From Streptomyces smaragdinus (lineage in GTDB: Bacteria; Actinomycetota; Actinomycetes; Streptomycetales; Streptomycetaceae), in NCBI RefSeq assembly GCF_009604385.1, contig NZ_WEGJ01000022.1:45496-109495 (forward strand): a DNA stretch of 64,000 nucleotides, written 5' to 3'. Below the pieces are notes generated by a model. That model was given only the letters and a program-made list of their open reading frames with translations. It was not told the origin of the DNA and made no database searches. Below, in pieces: positions 39,948 through 48,616 of this stretch. The position numbers and the translations under genes are program-made. How positions within the stretch are numbered: position 1 is the stretch's first letter; the number at the start of each line of letters is the position of its first letter.

Positions 39948-41339
39948 ATGACCCGCACTCTGATCACCGGCGGCCTGGTCATCACGGCTACCGACGAGAT
40001 CCACGCCGACGTACTGATCGAGGACGGCCGCATCGCGGCGCTCGCCGCCACGGGGAGCCAGGAGTGGAGCGCGGACCACGTCATCGACGCGTCCCACAAG
40101 TACGTGATCCCGGGCGGCGTCGACGCGCACACCCACATGGAGCTGCCGTTCGGCGGCACATTCGCCTCCGACACCTTCGAGACGGGCACGCGTGCGGCGG
40201 CGTGGGGAGGCACGACGACGATCGTCGACTTCGCGGTGCAGTCGGTGGGCCACTCGCTGCGCGAGGGCCTGGACCTGTGGCACGCGAAGGCGGACGGTCG
40301 CTGTGCGATCGACTACGGCTTCCACATGATCATGTCCGACGTGAACGACCGGACGCTGAAGGAAATGGACCATCTGGTCAGCGAGGGCATCTCGTCGTTC
40401 AAGCTCTTCACGGCTTATCCTGGCGTGTTTTACAGCGACGACGGCCAGATCTTGAGGGCGATGCAGAGGGCGGGTTCCAACGGCGGTCTGATCATGATGC
40501 ACGCGGAGAACGGCATCGCGATCGATGTCCTGGTCCAACAGGCCCTGGCCCGGGGCGAGACGGACCCGCGCTACCACGGCGAGGTGCGCCACGCGCTGCT
40601 GGAGTCCGAGGCCACGCACCGCGTGATCAGGCTGGCGCAGGTGGCCGGCGCCCCGGTCTACGTCGTGCACGTCTCCGCCCAGCAGGCGGTGACGGAGCTG
40701 GCGCGGGCGAGGGACGAGGGGCTGCCGGTCTTCGGCGAGACGTGTCCCCAGTACCTGTTCCTGTCGACGGACAATCTCGCGGAGCCGGACTTCGAGGGCG
40801 CCAAGTACGTCTGCTCGACGCCGCTGCGCCCGCGGGAGCACCAGGCGTCCTTGTGGCGGGCCCTGCGTACGAACGACCTCCAGGTGGTCTCCACGGACCA
40901 CTGCCCGTTCTGTTTCGTGGGCCAGAAGGAGCTGGGCCGCGGGGACTTCTCGAAGATCCCCAACGGGATGCCGGGCGTGGAGAACCGCATGGACCTCCTC
41001 CACCAGGCGGTCCTGGACGGTCACATCTCCCGCCGCCGCTGGATCGAGATCGCCTGCGCCGCCCCGGCGCGGATGTTCGGCCTGTACGGGAAGAAGGGAA
41101 CGCTCGCCCCGGGCGCTGACGCGGACGTGGTGATCTACGACCCGGCGGCGGAGCAGACGATGTCGGCGCAGACCCACCACATGAACGTCGACTATTCGGC
41201 GTACGAGGGCAAGAAGGTCACCGGCCAGGTCGAAACGGTCCTCTCCCGCGGGGAACTCGTCATCGACCGCCGTGAATATGTCGGCCGCGCCGGCCACGGC
41301 GTCTACCTCCCGCGCAGTGTCAGCCAGTACCTCGGATAG
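39948..41339 (+). CDS. hydA: Dihydropyrimidinase (D-hydantoinase)
   Basis: 463 residues. Metal-dependent amidohydrolase: GGVDAHTHMELPFGG near 58 supplies two histidines, the carboxylated lysine is in SFKLFTAYPGVFYSDDG near 149, further ligands are in MMHAENGIAIDV near 181 and YVVHVSAQQAV near 236, and the aspartate is in VSTDHCPFCF near 316. It opens 5,6-dihydrouracil or dihydrothymine to the N-carbamoyl acid that the upstream amidohydrolase cleaves. The 3' half of this gene is repeated in decayed form at 46803-47206, beyond the Rhs island. Dihydropyrimidine dehydrogenase is not in the window. Confidence 0.9.
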   Translation: MTRTLITGGLVITATDEIHADVLIEDGRIAALAATGSQEWSADHVIDASHKYVIPGGVDAHTHMELPFGGTFASDTFETGTRAAAWGGTTTIVDFAVQSVGHSLREGLDLWHAKADGRCAIDYGFHMIMSDVNDRTLKEMDHLVSEGISSFKLFTAYPGVFYSDDGQILRAMQRAGSNGGLIMMHAENGIAIDVLVQQALARGETDPRYHGEVRHALLESEATHRVIRLAQVAGAPVYVVHVSAQQAVTELARARDEGLPVFGETCPQYLFLSTDNLAEPDFEGAKYVCSTPLRPREHQASLWRALRTNDLQVVSTDHCPFCFVGQKELGRGDFSKIPNGMPGVENRMDLLHQAVLDGHISRRRWIEIACAAPARMFGLYGKKGTLAPGADADVVIYDPAAEQTMSAQTHHMNVDYSAYEGKKVTGQVETVLSRGELVIDRREYVGRAGHGVYLPRSVSQYLG

Positions 41340-41740
41340 CAGGCACCTCATCAGGATTAATCGGGCGAACGGAACCGGGCGCAAACCCGACTGGTCCGCC
41401 AGTAGCCCGACCTGTGAATCCCCGCAGATCGGGGTGCCCTGTCGTGTGCCTTTGTGCTTCCTCAGCGACACCCTGCCGGGCAAGCGTTCACCGGCCGCAG
41501 CCAGCTGTGCAGGCGGCACCGGGTCTGGAGCATTCCTGCGGTCCGCAGATGGTGCTACTGGATCGGCAGGCCGGCGGCACCGACAAGCCGCGCCGTCCTC
41601 CGAGCAGGAGGGGTCCGCCCGGTAGTCCACGTATGTCAGGGATCCACCCCGTGTGGCTTTTGTCGGGAACCGGACAATGCTGTTGTTCGTCTCCATCTGT
41701 GGGGCGTCGTGGTTCTGGTGTCGACACACGGGGTGAGTTG
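41340..41740. other. Non-coding junction between hydA and the Rhs gene
   Basis: About 400 bases with no convincing gene. The frame of the Rhs gene stays open here (from 41414), but codon use and composition are poor. A small CCCCG-CAGAT-CGGGG stem lies at 41420-41434. There is no recognisable transposase remnant or inverted terminal repeat. This is the left junction of the toxin island. Confidence 0.5.
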
Positions 41741-44700
41741 ATGGGCATCGGTGATTTCATTCCCGACCCGGTCGAGGACCTGATCGAGGACGGGGTAGAG
41801 GACGTCGGCAACGCTGTTGAGGGTGCCGGGAAGTGGACGGCGGACCGCCTCGACGACGCGGGGTGGGAGTCGGGTGCGGACTGGGTGCGGGAGAATTCCG
41901 GGTCACTCGCGAATCAGATGGGTGCCCAGGTCGATGAGCTGCAGTTGGGGCAGACCGAGGACAAGACGAAGCTGATCTACGGAAGCGCGGAGAAGTTACG
42001 GTCGACGGCGACGAACCTACGGGACTTCGCCGGGGCGTTCACGAAGGTCGGGAACGGGCTGAAGGGCCTGGACTCCTCCCGATTAAAGGGGAAGGCGGCC
42101 GACGCGTTTCGGGAGTCGGCGTCGATCGAGCCGCCGAAATGGTTCAAGGCGGCGGACGCGTTCGCGCAGGCCGGTGGCGCGTTGGAGCAGTTCGCGGGGA
42201 CGGTGACGTGGGCGCAGGGACAGGCGCAGACGGCACTCGACAAGTTCAAACAGGGTGAGAAGGCGTCGGATTCGTACGAGTCCAAGGTGAACTCCTACAA
42301 CGACGCGGTGGACCGCTACAATGCCCAGCCCTCCGAGTCCCGGGACCCGTCGTCGCTGCCGCCGAGGCCGGGTCCGTCGAATCCCGGTATTGCGTTGATG
42401 AATGAGGCGCAGCAGATTCTGACGGAGGCGCGTAAGCAGCGGAATTCGGCAGCGGACACGGCGTCGGCGGCGGTGCGGGCGGCGCGGGACGCGGCGCCGC
42501 CGAAGCCGTCGTACGGCGAGCAGGCGATGGACGGCCTGATGGAACTGCCGATGCAGTGGGCGCACTTTCAGTTCGGCGCCTTCAAGGGCGTGATGGGGAT
42601 CGTGAGCTTCGCCCGCTCGATCAACCCGACGGACCCGTACAACCTCACCCATCCCGCCGAGTACGTCACCAACCTCAACAGCACCGTCGCCGGACTGGTG
42701 ACGGCGGTCAACGACCCGTGGGGTACGGGCCGCCAGATGGTCACGGACTTTATGAAGGACCCGGCCGAGGGCCTCGGCCGCCTGGCCCCCGACGTCGCCC
42801 TGACCATTGCGACCGGCGGCGGTGGCGCCGCCGTCAAGGCGGCGCGGCTGGCGGACGACCTGGCAGACGCCGCCAAGGTCCGCCGCGCCCTGGACGACAC
42901 ACCGGGCGGACATCGGGACCCCGACAGCCGTCGCTGTTCGAACGGAACTGACCCGGTGGACCTGGCGTCCGGGCGGATGTACCTGCCGCAGACCGATGTT
43001 GAACTGCCGGGGGTGCTGGCGTCGGCGTTCACCCGCCGGGCGGAGTCCGGTTACGAGCTCGGGCGGTTCTTCGGGCCGTCCTGGTCGTCCACGGTGGACG
43101 AGCGGCTGCTGATCGACGCGAGCGGTGTCGTCCACGTTACCGCCGACGGGCTGCTGCTGACGTATCCGCATCCGGTCCCGGACCTGTCCACCGCCACCGA
43201 GACAGGCACCTCCCGCACGTTGCTGGAGCTCACGCAGAGCGGCGACTACCTGCTTACTGACCGCGATACGGGCCTGATACGCCACTTCCCGGCCCCGCGC
43301 GGCACCGACCCCGGTGCGGACGGCACCGCCTGGCTGGCCGAGACGACGGACCGCAACGGCAACCGCGTGACCATCGACCGCACCGACGACGGCACCCCAC
43401 TCTCCGTGGTCCACTCCGGCGGCTACCACCTGCGACTGACCACGACCGACGGCCGTGTCACGGCCCTCGACCTGGGCGATCACCCGGTGATGCGTTACGG
43501 CTACGCGAACGGCGACCTCACCACCGTCACCAAGCCCTCCGGCGCCACCACCACGTTCGTCTATGACGACGAACACCGGATCACCGCGTGGATCGACTCC
43601 AACAACCGACGCTATGACTACGTCTACGACGAACGCCACCGTGTCATCGCCGAGGGCGGCGAAGCCGGCCACTTCCGGGTCCGTATCTCGTACGGCGAAC
43701 CGGACCCCGACACCGGACACCGCGTCACCGCCCTGACCACGGCCGCGGGCCACACGAGCCGTTACCTCATCGACGCGCAGTGCCACGTCCTGTCCGCCAC
43801 CGACCCCCTCGGCAACACCACCGCGTTCGGCTACGACACCCGAGGCCGCGCCCACACCCGCACGGACGCCCTGGGCCACGTCCTGGCCGCGACGTACGAC
43901 GGGGACGGCAGCCTCACCGCCGTGGACCGTCCGGACGGCACCCGCCTGCACGTCACGTACAACGACCTGGGCCTGCCCGTTGAAGTGACCGAACCCGATG
44001 GTGCCCGTCGAAGCCAGGAGTACGACGAGCGAGGCAACCTCACCCGGCGCACCGACGCGGCCGGCCACACCACCACCTTCGCGTACGACTCCCACGGCCG
44101 CCTGGAGTCCGTTACCGACCCCACGGGCTCGGTGACGACGATACGGTGCGACGCCGCCGGACTCCCCCTGGACACCATGGACCCCTGCGGCGCCTTGACC
44201 CGCTGCACCCGCGACGCCTTCGGCCGCCTCGCTACCGTGACCGCTCCGGACGGAGGCGTGACCCGGCTGGAGTGGACGCCGGACGGCGACCTGGCCCGTC
44301 GTATCGCACCGGACGGCTGGGCGGAGACCTGGGTGTACGACGGCGAGGGGAACCTCACTGAGCACACGGGCGCGGCGGGGGCCGTCCAGCGCTTCGAGTA
44401 CGGGCACTTCGACCAGCTGACGGCCCGCACGGACGCCGACGGCGCCAGGTACGAGTTCGACCACGACGCGGAGCTGCGCCTCACGAGGGTCACCAACCCG
44501 CAGGGGCTCACCTGGTCCTACGAGCACGACGCGGCGGGACGGCTGACAGCGGAGACGGACTTCGACGAACGGACCATCCGCTACGAAAACGACCCGGCGG
44601 GCCGGATCGTCGCCCACACGACGCGGCTGGGCGAGACGATCCGATACGAGCACGACCCCCTCGGTCGCACGACGCGCAAGGACGCCGCGGGCGACGTCAC

Positions 44701-46408
44701 CACCTTCGCCTACGACCCGGCGGGACGGCTGATCCAGGCATCAGGCCCGGGCGGCGAGCTGCTGCGCCAGTACGACAAACGAGGGCTGCTCAAGACCGAG
44801 CTGGTCGACGGCCGGGCGATTACCTACCGGTACGACGCCTGCGGCCGTCGCACCCGGCGCGTCACACCCTCCGGCCATGAGACGACATACACCTACGACG
44901 CCGCGGGCCGCCCCGCGGGCCTTACTGCCGGCGGCCGGGACGTACGCTTCACCCGCGACGCCGTCGGCCGCGAGCTGGCACGCCAGTACGGCGACGATCT
45001 CAGCCAGGCACGCTCCTGGGACGTGATCGGCCGGCTGACCGCCCAGCAGATGTCGACGGGCGGCCGCGAGATCAGCCGACGGACCTACACCTACCGCCCC
45101 GACGGCTATCTGGCGGCTGTCGACGATACTCTGCGCGGGACGCAGCGCTTCGTCCTCGACGTAATGGGCCGCGTCACGGCCGTCACAGCCGACCGGTGGA
45201 CCGAGTCCTACGCCTACGACCGGGCGGGCAACCAGACCACCGCGTCCTGGACCGGCCACCGCACCGGCCAGGATGATCAGGGCGAACGCGCCTACACCGG
45301 CACCCGGATCGTCCGGGCCGGCACCAACCGCTACGAGCACGACGACGCCGGACGCCTCACCACCCGCATCAAAACCAGGCTCTCCCGCAAGCCCGACACC
45401 TGGCACTACCACTACACAACGGAGAACCGCCTCGCCCAGGTCACCACCCCTGACGGCACCGTCTGGCGCTACCACTACGACCCGCTCGGCCGCCGCACCC
45501 GCAAACAGCGCATGGCCGCCGACGGCGAAACAGCCGCGGAACAGGTCGACTTCGCATGGGACGGCCCGACCCTGTGCGAGCAGACCACGACGGGCGGCAC
45601 CCCGCACCCGGTCACCCTCACCTGGGACCACCAGGGCCACACACCACTCGCCCAGACCGAACGCCTACTGGAGACCGCCACCCAGCAGGAGATCGACGCC
45701 CGCTTCTTCGCCGTCGTCACCGACCTCATCGGCACCCCGACCGAACTGATCGACGAATCGGGCTCGATTGCCTGGCACACCCGCCGCACCCTGTGGGGCA
45801 CCACCACCTGGAACAGCAACGCCACCGCCTACACCCCCCTGCGCTACCCCGGTCAGTACTACGACCCCGAAACGGGCCTGCACTACAACCACCACCGCTA
45901 CTACGACCCCACCACCGCGCGCTACACCACCCCCGACCCCTTGGGCCTGTCCCCGGCCCCCAATCCCACCACCTACGTCCACAACCCCCACACCTGGGCC
46001 GACCCGCATGGCCTGACGCCTGCCGGAAACGGGGGCGTGGAGTGTCCGCCGGAAATCGCGCTGGGGAAGTCGGAGAGTGAGGACAACCCATTCCTGCTTC
46101 CGGACCATGCGGACCGCACCGGCGGCAAGATGTGGAGTGACTGGCCCGGCGGCATAGAAAAATGGGAATCGGTGTTCAAGTCCGCAATCGACCCGAGCAG
46201 CGAAGTGAAGATTCACTTCAACCTCGACGATATCCCCGACCCGGCAGCCTACGCCGCGACGTCGAAGGCAGGTCCCTCGGTACCGGTCGGCTCCGAATTC
46301 ACCGCCTGGGAACTGGCGATGATCAAGGCGGCCCCCGAGTCGGTGAGAGCGCGGGTGATCTGGTATCGGGATGGTAAAGTCCTGCCCAATCCACCTGAGG
46401 GGTTCTAG
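41741..46408 (+). CDS. Rhs/WapA-type polymorphic toxin
   Basis: 1555 residues from ATG 41741 (GGGTGAG upstream). Residues 1-270 form the helical N-terminal domain found on actinobacterial secreted toxins of the putative-T7SS-signal type (GIGDFIPDPVEDLIEDGVED, then WXG100-like helices with LKGKAADAFRESASIEPPKW). From about 402, a DUF6531-type start (GTDPVDLASGRMYLPQTDVE) leads into some 20 YD/RHS repeats (e.g. TTFAYDSHGRLESVTDPTGS). The RHS core ends with YDPETGLHYNHHRYYDPTTA and TPDPLGL near 1400. The last 126 residues are the toxin tip. Two TTA codons (41996-41998, 42083-42085) predict bldA-dependent synthesis. The immunity gene follows two bases later. Confidence 0.88.
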   Translation: MGIGDFIPDPVEDLIEDGVEDVGNAVEGAGKWTADRLDDAGWESGADWVRENSGSLANQMGAQVDELQLGQTEDKTKLIYGSAEKLRSTATNLRDFAGAFTKVGNGLKGLDSSRLKGKAADAFRESASIEPPKWFKAADAFAQAGGALEQFAGTVTWAQGQAQTALDKFKQGEKASDSYESKVNSYNDAVDRYNAQPSESRDPSSLPPRPGPSNPGIALMNEAQQILTEARKQRNSAADTASAAVRAARDAAPPKPSYGEQAMDGLMELPMQWAHFQFGAFKGVMGIVSFARSINPTDPYNLTHPAEYVTNLNSTVAGLVTAVNDPWGTGRQMVTDFMKDPAEGLGRLAPDVALTIATGGGGAAVKAARLADDLADAAKVRRALDDTPGGHRDPDSRRCSNGTDPVDLASGRMYLPQTDVELPGVLASAFTRRAESGYELGRFFGPSWSSTVDERLLIDASGVVHVTADGLLLTYPHPVPDLSTATETGTSRTLLELTQSGDYLLTDRDTGLIRHFPAPRGTDPGADGTAWLAETTDRNGNRVTIDRTDDGTPLSVVHSGGYHLRLTTTDGRVTALDLGDHPVMRYGYANGDLTTVTKPSGATTTFVYDDEHRITAWIDSNNRRYDYVYDERHRVIAEGGEAGHFRVRISYGEPDPDTGHRVTALTTAAGHTSRYLIDAQCHVLSATDPLGNTTAFGYDTRGRAHTRTDALGHVLAATYDGDGSLTAVDRPDGTRLHVTYNDLGLPVEVTEPDGARRSQEYDERGNLTRRTDAAGHTTTFAYDSHGRLESVTDPTGSVTTIRCDAAGLPLDTMDPCGALTRCTRDAFGRLATVTAPDGGVTRLEWTPDGDLARRIAPDGWAETWVYDGEGNLTEHTGAAGAVQRFEYGHFDQLTARTDADGARYEFDHDAELRLTRVTNPQGLTWSYEHDAAGRLTAETDFDERTIRYENDPAGRIVAHTTRLGETIRYEHDPLGRTTRKDAAGDVTTFAYDPAGRLIQASGPGGELLRQYDKRGLLKTELVDGRAITYRYDACGRRTRRVTPSGHETTYTYDAAGRPAGLTAGGRDVRFTRDAVGRELARQYGDDLSQARSWDVIGRLTAQQMSTGGREISRRTYTYRPDGYLAAVDDTLRGTQRFVLDVMGRVTAVTADRWTESYAYDRAGNQTTASWTGHRTGQDDQGERAYTGTRIVRAGTNRYEHDDAGRLTTRIKTRLSRKPDTWHYHYTTENRLAQVTTPDGTVWRYHYDPLGRRTRKQRMAADGETAAEQVDFAWDGPTLCEQTTTGGTPHPVTLTWDHQGHTPLAQTERLLETATQQEIDARFFAVVTDLIGTPTELIDESGSIAWHTRRTLWGTTTWNSNATAYTPLRYPGQYYDPETGLHYNHHRYYDPTTARYTTPDPLGLSPAPNPTTYVHNPHTWADPHGLTPAGNGGVECPPEIALGKSESEDNPFLLPDHADRTGGKMWSDWPGGIEKWESVFKSAIDPSSEVKIHFNLDDIPDPAAYAATSKAGPSVPVGSEFTAWELAMIKAAPESVRARVIWYRDGKVLPNPPEGF

Positions 46409-46410
46409 GG

Positions 46411-46773
46411 ATGCCCGTACTGAACGACGGCGCGGAGTCCGCCCGCAGTCTGCTCCCGCTGCTGGTCGAGCGGCCGATCAGGCTGTGGGAGTACCACGTA
46501 TCGCATCGCACGCTTGTTATGCGCGGCCGCTCCGGAGACGATGACCCGTCGGCGTATGTGGAGGTCGTGTTCACCGACGTACTCGGCATGAAGCTCAGGT
46601 CCTACAGCTATTCGAGCCTCGAGATCCGCGAGGCGAACACCGGCACGGAAATGGCCGATTTCGTACCGGTACCGGAACGGCACCGCGAGCGGTACCTGAA
46701 CCTGGTCGTTTCCGGCGATGGGGCCGAGGGATTTGTGGTGTGCGCGAACGTTCATTTGCGTGAGGGGAGATAG
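46411..46773 (+). CDS. Probable immunity protein for the Rhs toxin
   Basis: 120 residues, starting two bases after the toxin stop. There is no signal peptide or membrane segment. Compact alpha/beta composition: RPIRLWEYHVSHRTLVMRGR, then YVEVVFTDVLGMKLRSYSYS and NLVVSGDGAEGFVVCANVH. It matches no immunity family I can name. Its small size, acidic character and position directly behind a polymorphic toxin tip are the standard signature of a cognate immunity gene. Activity is inferred from context only. Confidence 0.7.
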   Translation: MPVLNDGAESARSLLPLLVERPIRLWEYHVSHRTLVMRGRSGDDDPSAYVEVVFTDVLGMKLRSYSYSSLEIREANTGTEMADFVPVPERHRERYLNLVVSGDGAEGFVVCANVHLREGR

Positions 46774-46802
46774 CTCCGCGACCAGCTCCCGCTGTTTTCG
46801 AT

Positions 46803-47206
46803 CAGGCCCTGGCCCGGGGTGAGACGGACCCGCGCTACCACGGCGAGGTGCGTCACGCGCTGCCGGAGTCGGAGGCGACGCACCGGGTGATCAGGCTGGC
46901 GCAGGTGGCCGGCGCTCCGGTGTACGTCGTGCACGTATCGGCGCAGGAGGCGGTGACGGAGCTGGCGCGGCCCCGGCGCTGATGTTCGGCCTGTACGGGA
47001 AGAAGGGCACCCTCGCCCCGGCCGCGGAGCAGACGATGTCGGCCGAGATCCACCACATGAACGTCGACTATTCGGCGTACGAGGGCAAGAAGGTCACCGG
47101 CCAAGTCGAAACGGTCCTCTCCCGCGGCGAGCTGGTCATCGACCGGCGCGAGTACGCCGGCCACGGCGTCTACCTCCCCCGCGGCGTCAGCCAGTACCTC
47201 GGCTGA
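46803..47206 (+). pseudogene. Decayed partial second copy of dihydropyrimidinase
   Basis: 46803-46970 matches hydA from 40539 onward (ALARGETDPRYHGEVRHAL, then QVAGAPVYVVHVSAQEAVTE). An internal deletion of roughly 350 bases joins it to the part matching 41061-41339. A substitution gives TGA at 46980-46982 in the original frame. Eleven codons around GADADVVIYDP are also missing. The rest (MFGLYGKKGTLAP to VSQYLG) stays open from ATG 46982. Base identity is high but clearly below 100%, so this is an old or divergent copy and not an assembly artefact. It has lost the active-site lysine and aspartate. Confidence 0.88.
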
Positions 47207-47228
47207 ACCCACAGTCCGACCCATCCGC

Positions 47229-47274
47229 CAAAACGGCCCTGACCTGGGACTTGTCCCCGGACGGGGCCGTTTTG
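47229..47274. terminator. Terminator after the hydA pseudogene
   Basis: CAAAACGGCCC pairs with GGGCCGTTTTG (11 bp) and an inner GGGAC/GTCCC stem extends it. The A- and T-rich arm ends suit termination in either direction. It lies 23 bases after the pseudogene stop. Confidence 0.75.
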
Positions 47275-47516
47275 CGGCCGCTGTGGAATTCCAGGAACCG
47301 GGTATTTCGCGGGGCCGGATCCGTATGGCCGGCGAATCCCGGCGGGAGGTTGGTTTCGCGTTCCCGGACATTGCCGCTTCCGCAAGATTTTGAGTGCATT
47401 TTCAACAATGCCGCGGACGGTGACCTGAATGGATCCGGTCAGCAGGCTGCATCCCGGTGGAGTCAGTCACTGTAGACGAGGAAGCCGCCAACAAGGCAGC
47501 GGAAAGGCGTATCACC
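47275..47516. other. Upstream region of the THN pigment operon
   Basis: About 240 non-coding bases with lower G+C around 47385-47415 (AAGATTTTGAGTGCATTTTC). No clear -35/-10 pair was picked out. The GGAAAGG ribosome binding site of rppA is at 47501-47507. Confidence 0.4.
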
Positions 47517-48569
47517 ATGGCAACGCTGTGCAGACCCGTCGTTTCCGTGCCGGAGCATGTGATCACGATGGAGGACACGCTGAATCTGGCGCGCACCATC
47601 CACGCCGACCACCCCCGCCTCGACCTCGCGCTGCGTCTGATCGAGAACACCGGCGTCGCGAAGCGGCACATCGTGCAGCCGATCGAGGAGACGCTCAGGC
47701 ACCCCGGCTTCGAGAGCCGGAACGCGCTGTACGAGGCGGAGGCCAAATCCCGGGTTCCCGCCGTGGTCCGGGAGGCGCTGGACGCGGCCGAGTGCGATCC
47801 CGGGGACATCGACCTGATCATCTATGTGTCGTGCACCGGCTTCATGATGCCTTCGCTCATCGCCTGGCTGATCAACACGATGGGCTTCCCCCACGACACC
47901 CGGCAGATCCCCATAGCTCAGCTCGGCTGCGCCGCGGGCAGTGCCGCCGTCAACCGGGCGCACGACTTCTGCGTCGCGTACCCCGAGTCGAACGTGCTCA
48001 TCGTGGCCTGCGAGTTCTGCTCGCTCTGCTACCAGCCCGTGGATCTGGGCGTCGGCAACCTCCTCTCCAACGGCCTCTTCGGTGACGGCGTCGCCGCCGC
48101 CGTGGTACGGGGCGTCGGCGGCACCGGCATCTCCCTGGAGCGCAACAGCTCGTACCTGGTCCCCGACACCGAGGAGTGGATCGCCTACGACGTCCGCGCC
48201 ACGGGCTTCCACTTCCAGCTCGACAAGCGCGTCCCCGGCACGATGGAGCCGCTGGCCCCCGCCCTGCGGAAGCTGGCCGCCGACCACGGCTGGGACGCCT
48301 CCGACCTCGACTTCTACATCATCCACGCCGGCGGGCCCCGCATCCTTGACGACCTGTGCAAGTTCCTCCGGGTGCCGGCCGACGCGTTCCGCTTCAGCCG
48401 GGCGACGCTCACCGAGTACGGCAACATCGCCAGCGCCGTCGTCCTCGACGCCCTCCGCCGGCTCTTCGAGGAGGGCAGCGCGGTGAGCGAACACCGCGGC
48501 ATGCTCGCCGGGTTCGGGCCCGGCATCACCGCCGAGATGTCCCTCGGCCGCTGGACCACCTCCCCCTGA
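47517..48569 (+). CDS. rppA: Type III polyketide synthase, 1,3,6,8-tetrahydroxynaphthalene synthase
   Basis: 350 residues from ATG 47517 (GGAAAGG upstream). Chalcone-synthase fold with the catalytic triad: cysteine in IAQLGCAAGSAAVNRAHDFC near 138, histidine in YIIHAGGPRILDDL near 270, and asparagine in TLTEYGNIASAVV near 303. Blocks such as ATLCRPVVSVPEHVITME and VSCTGFMMPSLIAWLIN are those of Streptomyces RppA. It condenses five malonyl-CoA to THN, precursor of flaviolin and melanin-like pigments. It lacks the roughly 20-residue C-terminal tail of the S. griseus protein. It begins an operon with a P450, a cupin and a carboxyltransferase gene. Confidence 0.92.
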   Translation: MATLCRPVVSVPEHVITMEDTLNLARTIHADHPRLDLALRLIENTGVAKRHIVQPIEETLRHPGFESRNALYEAEAKSRVPAVVREALDAAECDPGDIDLIIYVSCTGFMMPSLIAWLINTMGFPHDTRQIPIAQLGCAAGSAAVNRAHDFCVAYPESNVLIVACEFCSLCYQPVDLGVGNLLSNGLFGDGVAAAVVRGVGGTGISLERNSSYLVPDTEEWIAYDVRATGFHFQLDKRVPGTMEPLAPALRKLAADHGWDASDLDFYIIHAGGPRILDDLCKFLRVPADAFRFSRATLTEYGNIASAVVLDALRRLFEEGSAVSEHRGMLAGFGPGITAEMSLGRWTTSP

Positions 48570-48616
48570 CCGGCGGCGCACGCCGCCGCCCCGCAACGAA
48601 GGCAGGAACCACCGCC

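Noticed and set aside
38850..41729. A 959-codon minus-strand reading opposite the aminotransferase and hydA genes
   Set aside because: No recognisable domain; composition fits an antisense shadow.
46982..47206. The 74-codon open frame after the pseudogene stop as a separate functional gene
   Set aside because: It is the C-terminal remnant of hydantoinase with no catalytic residues, no ribosome binding site and an internal deletion.
41340..47228. The Rhs island as a transposon or integrative element
   Set aside because: No transposase, integrase, tRNA attachment site, target duplication or terminal inverted repeats were found at either junction.
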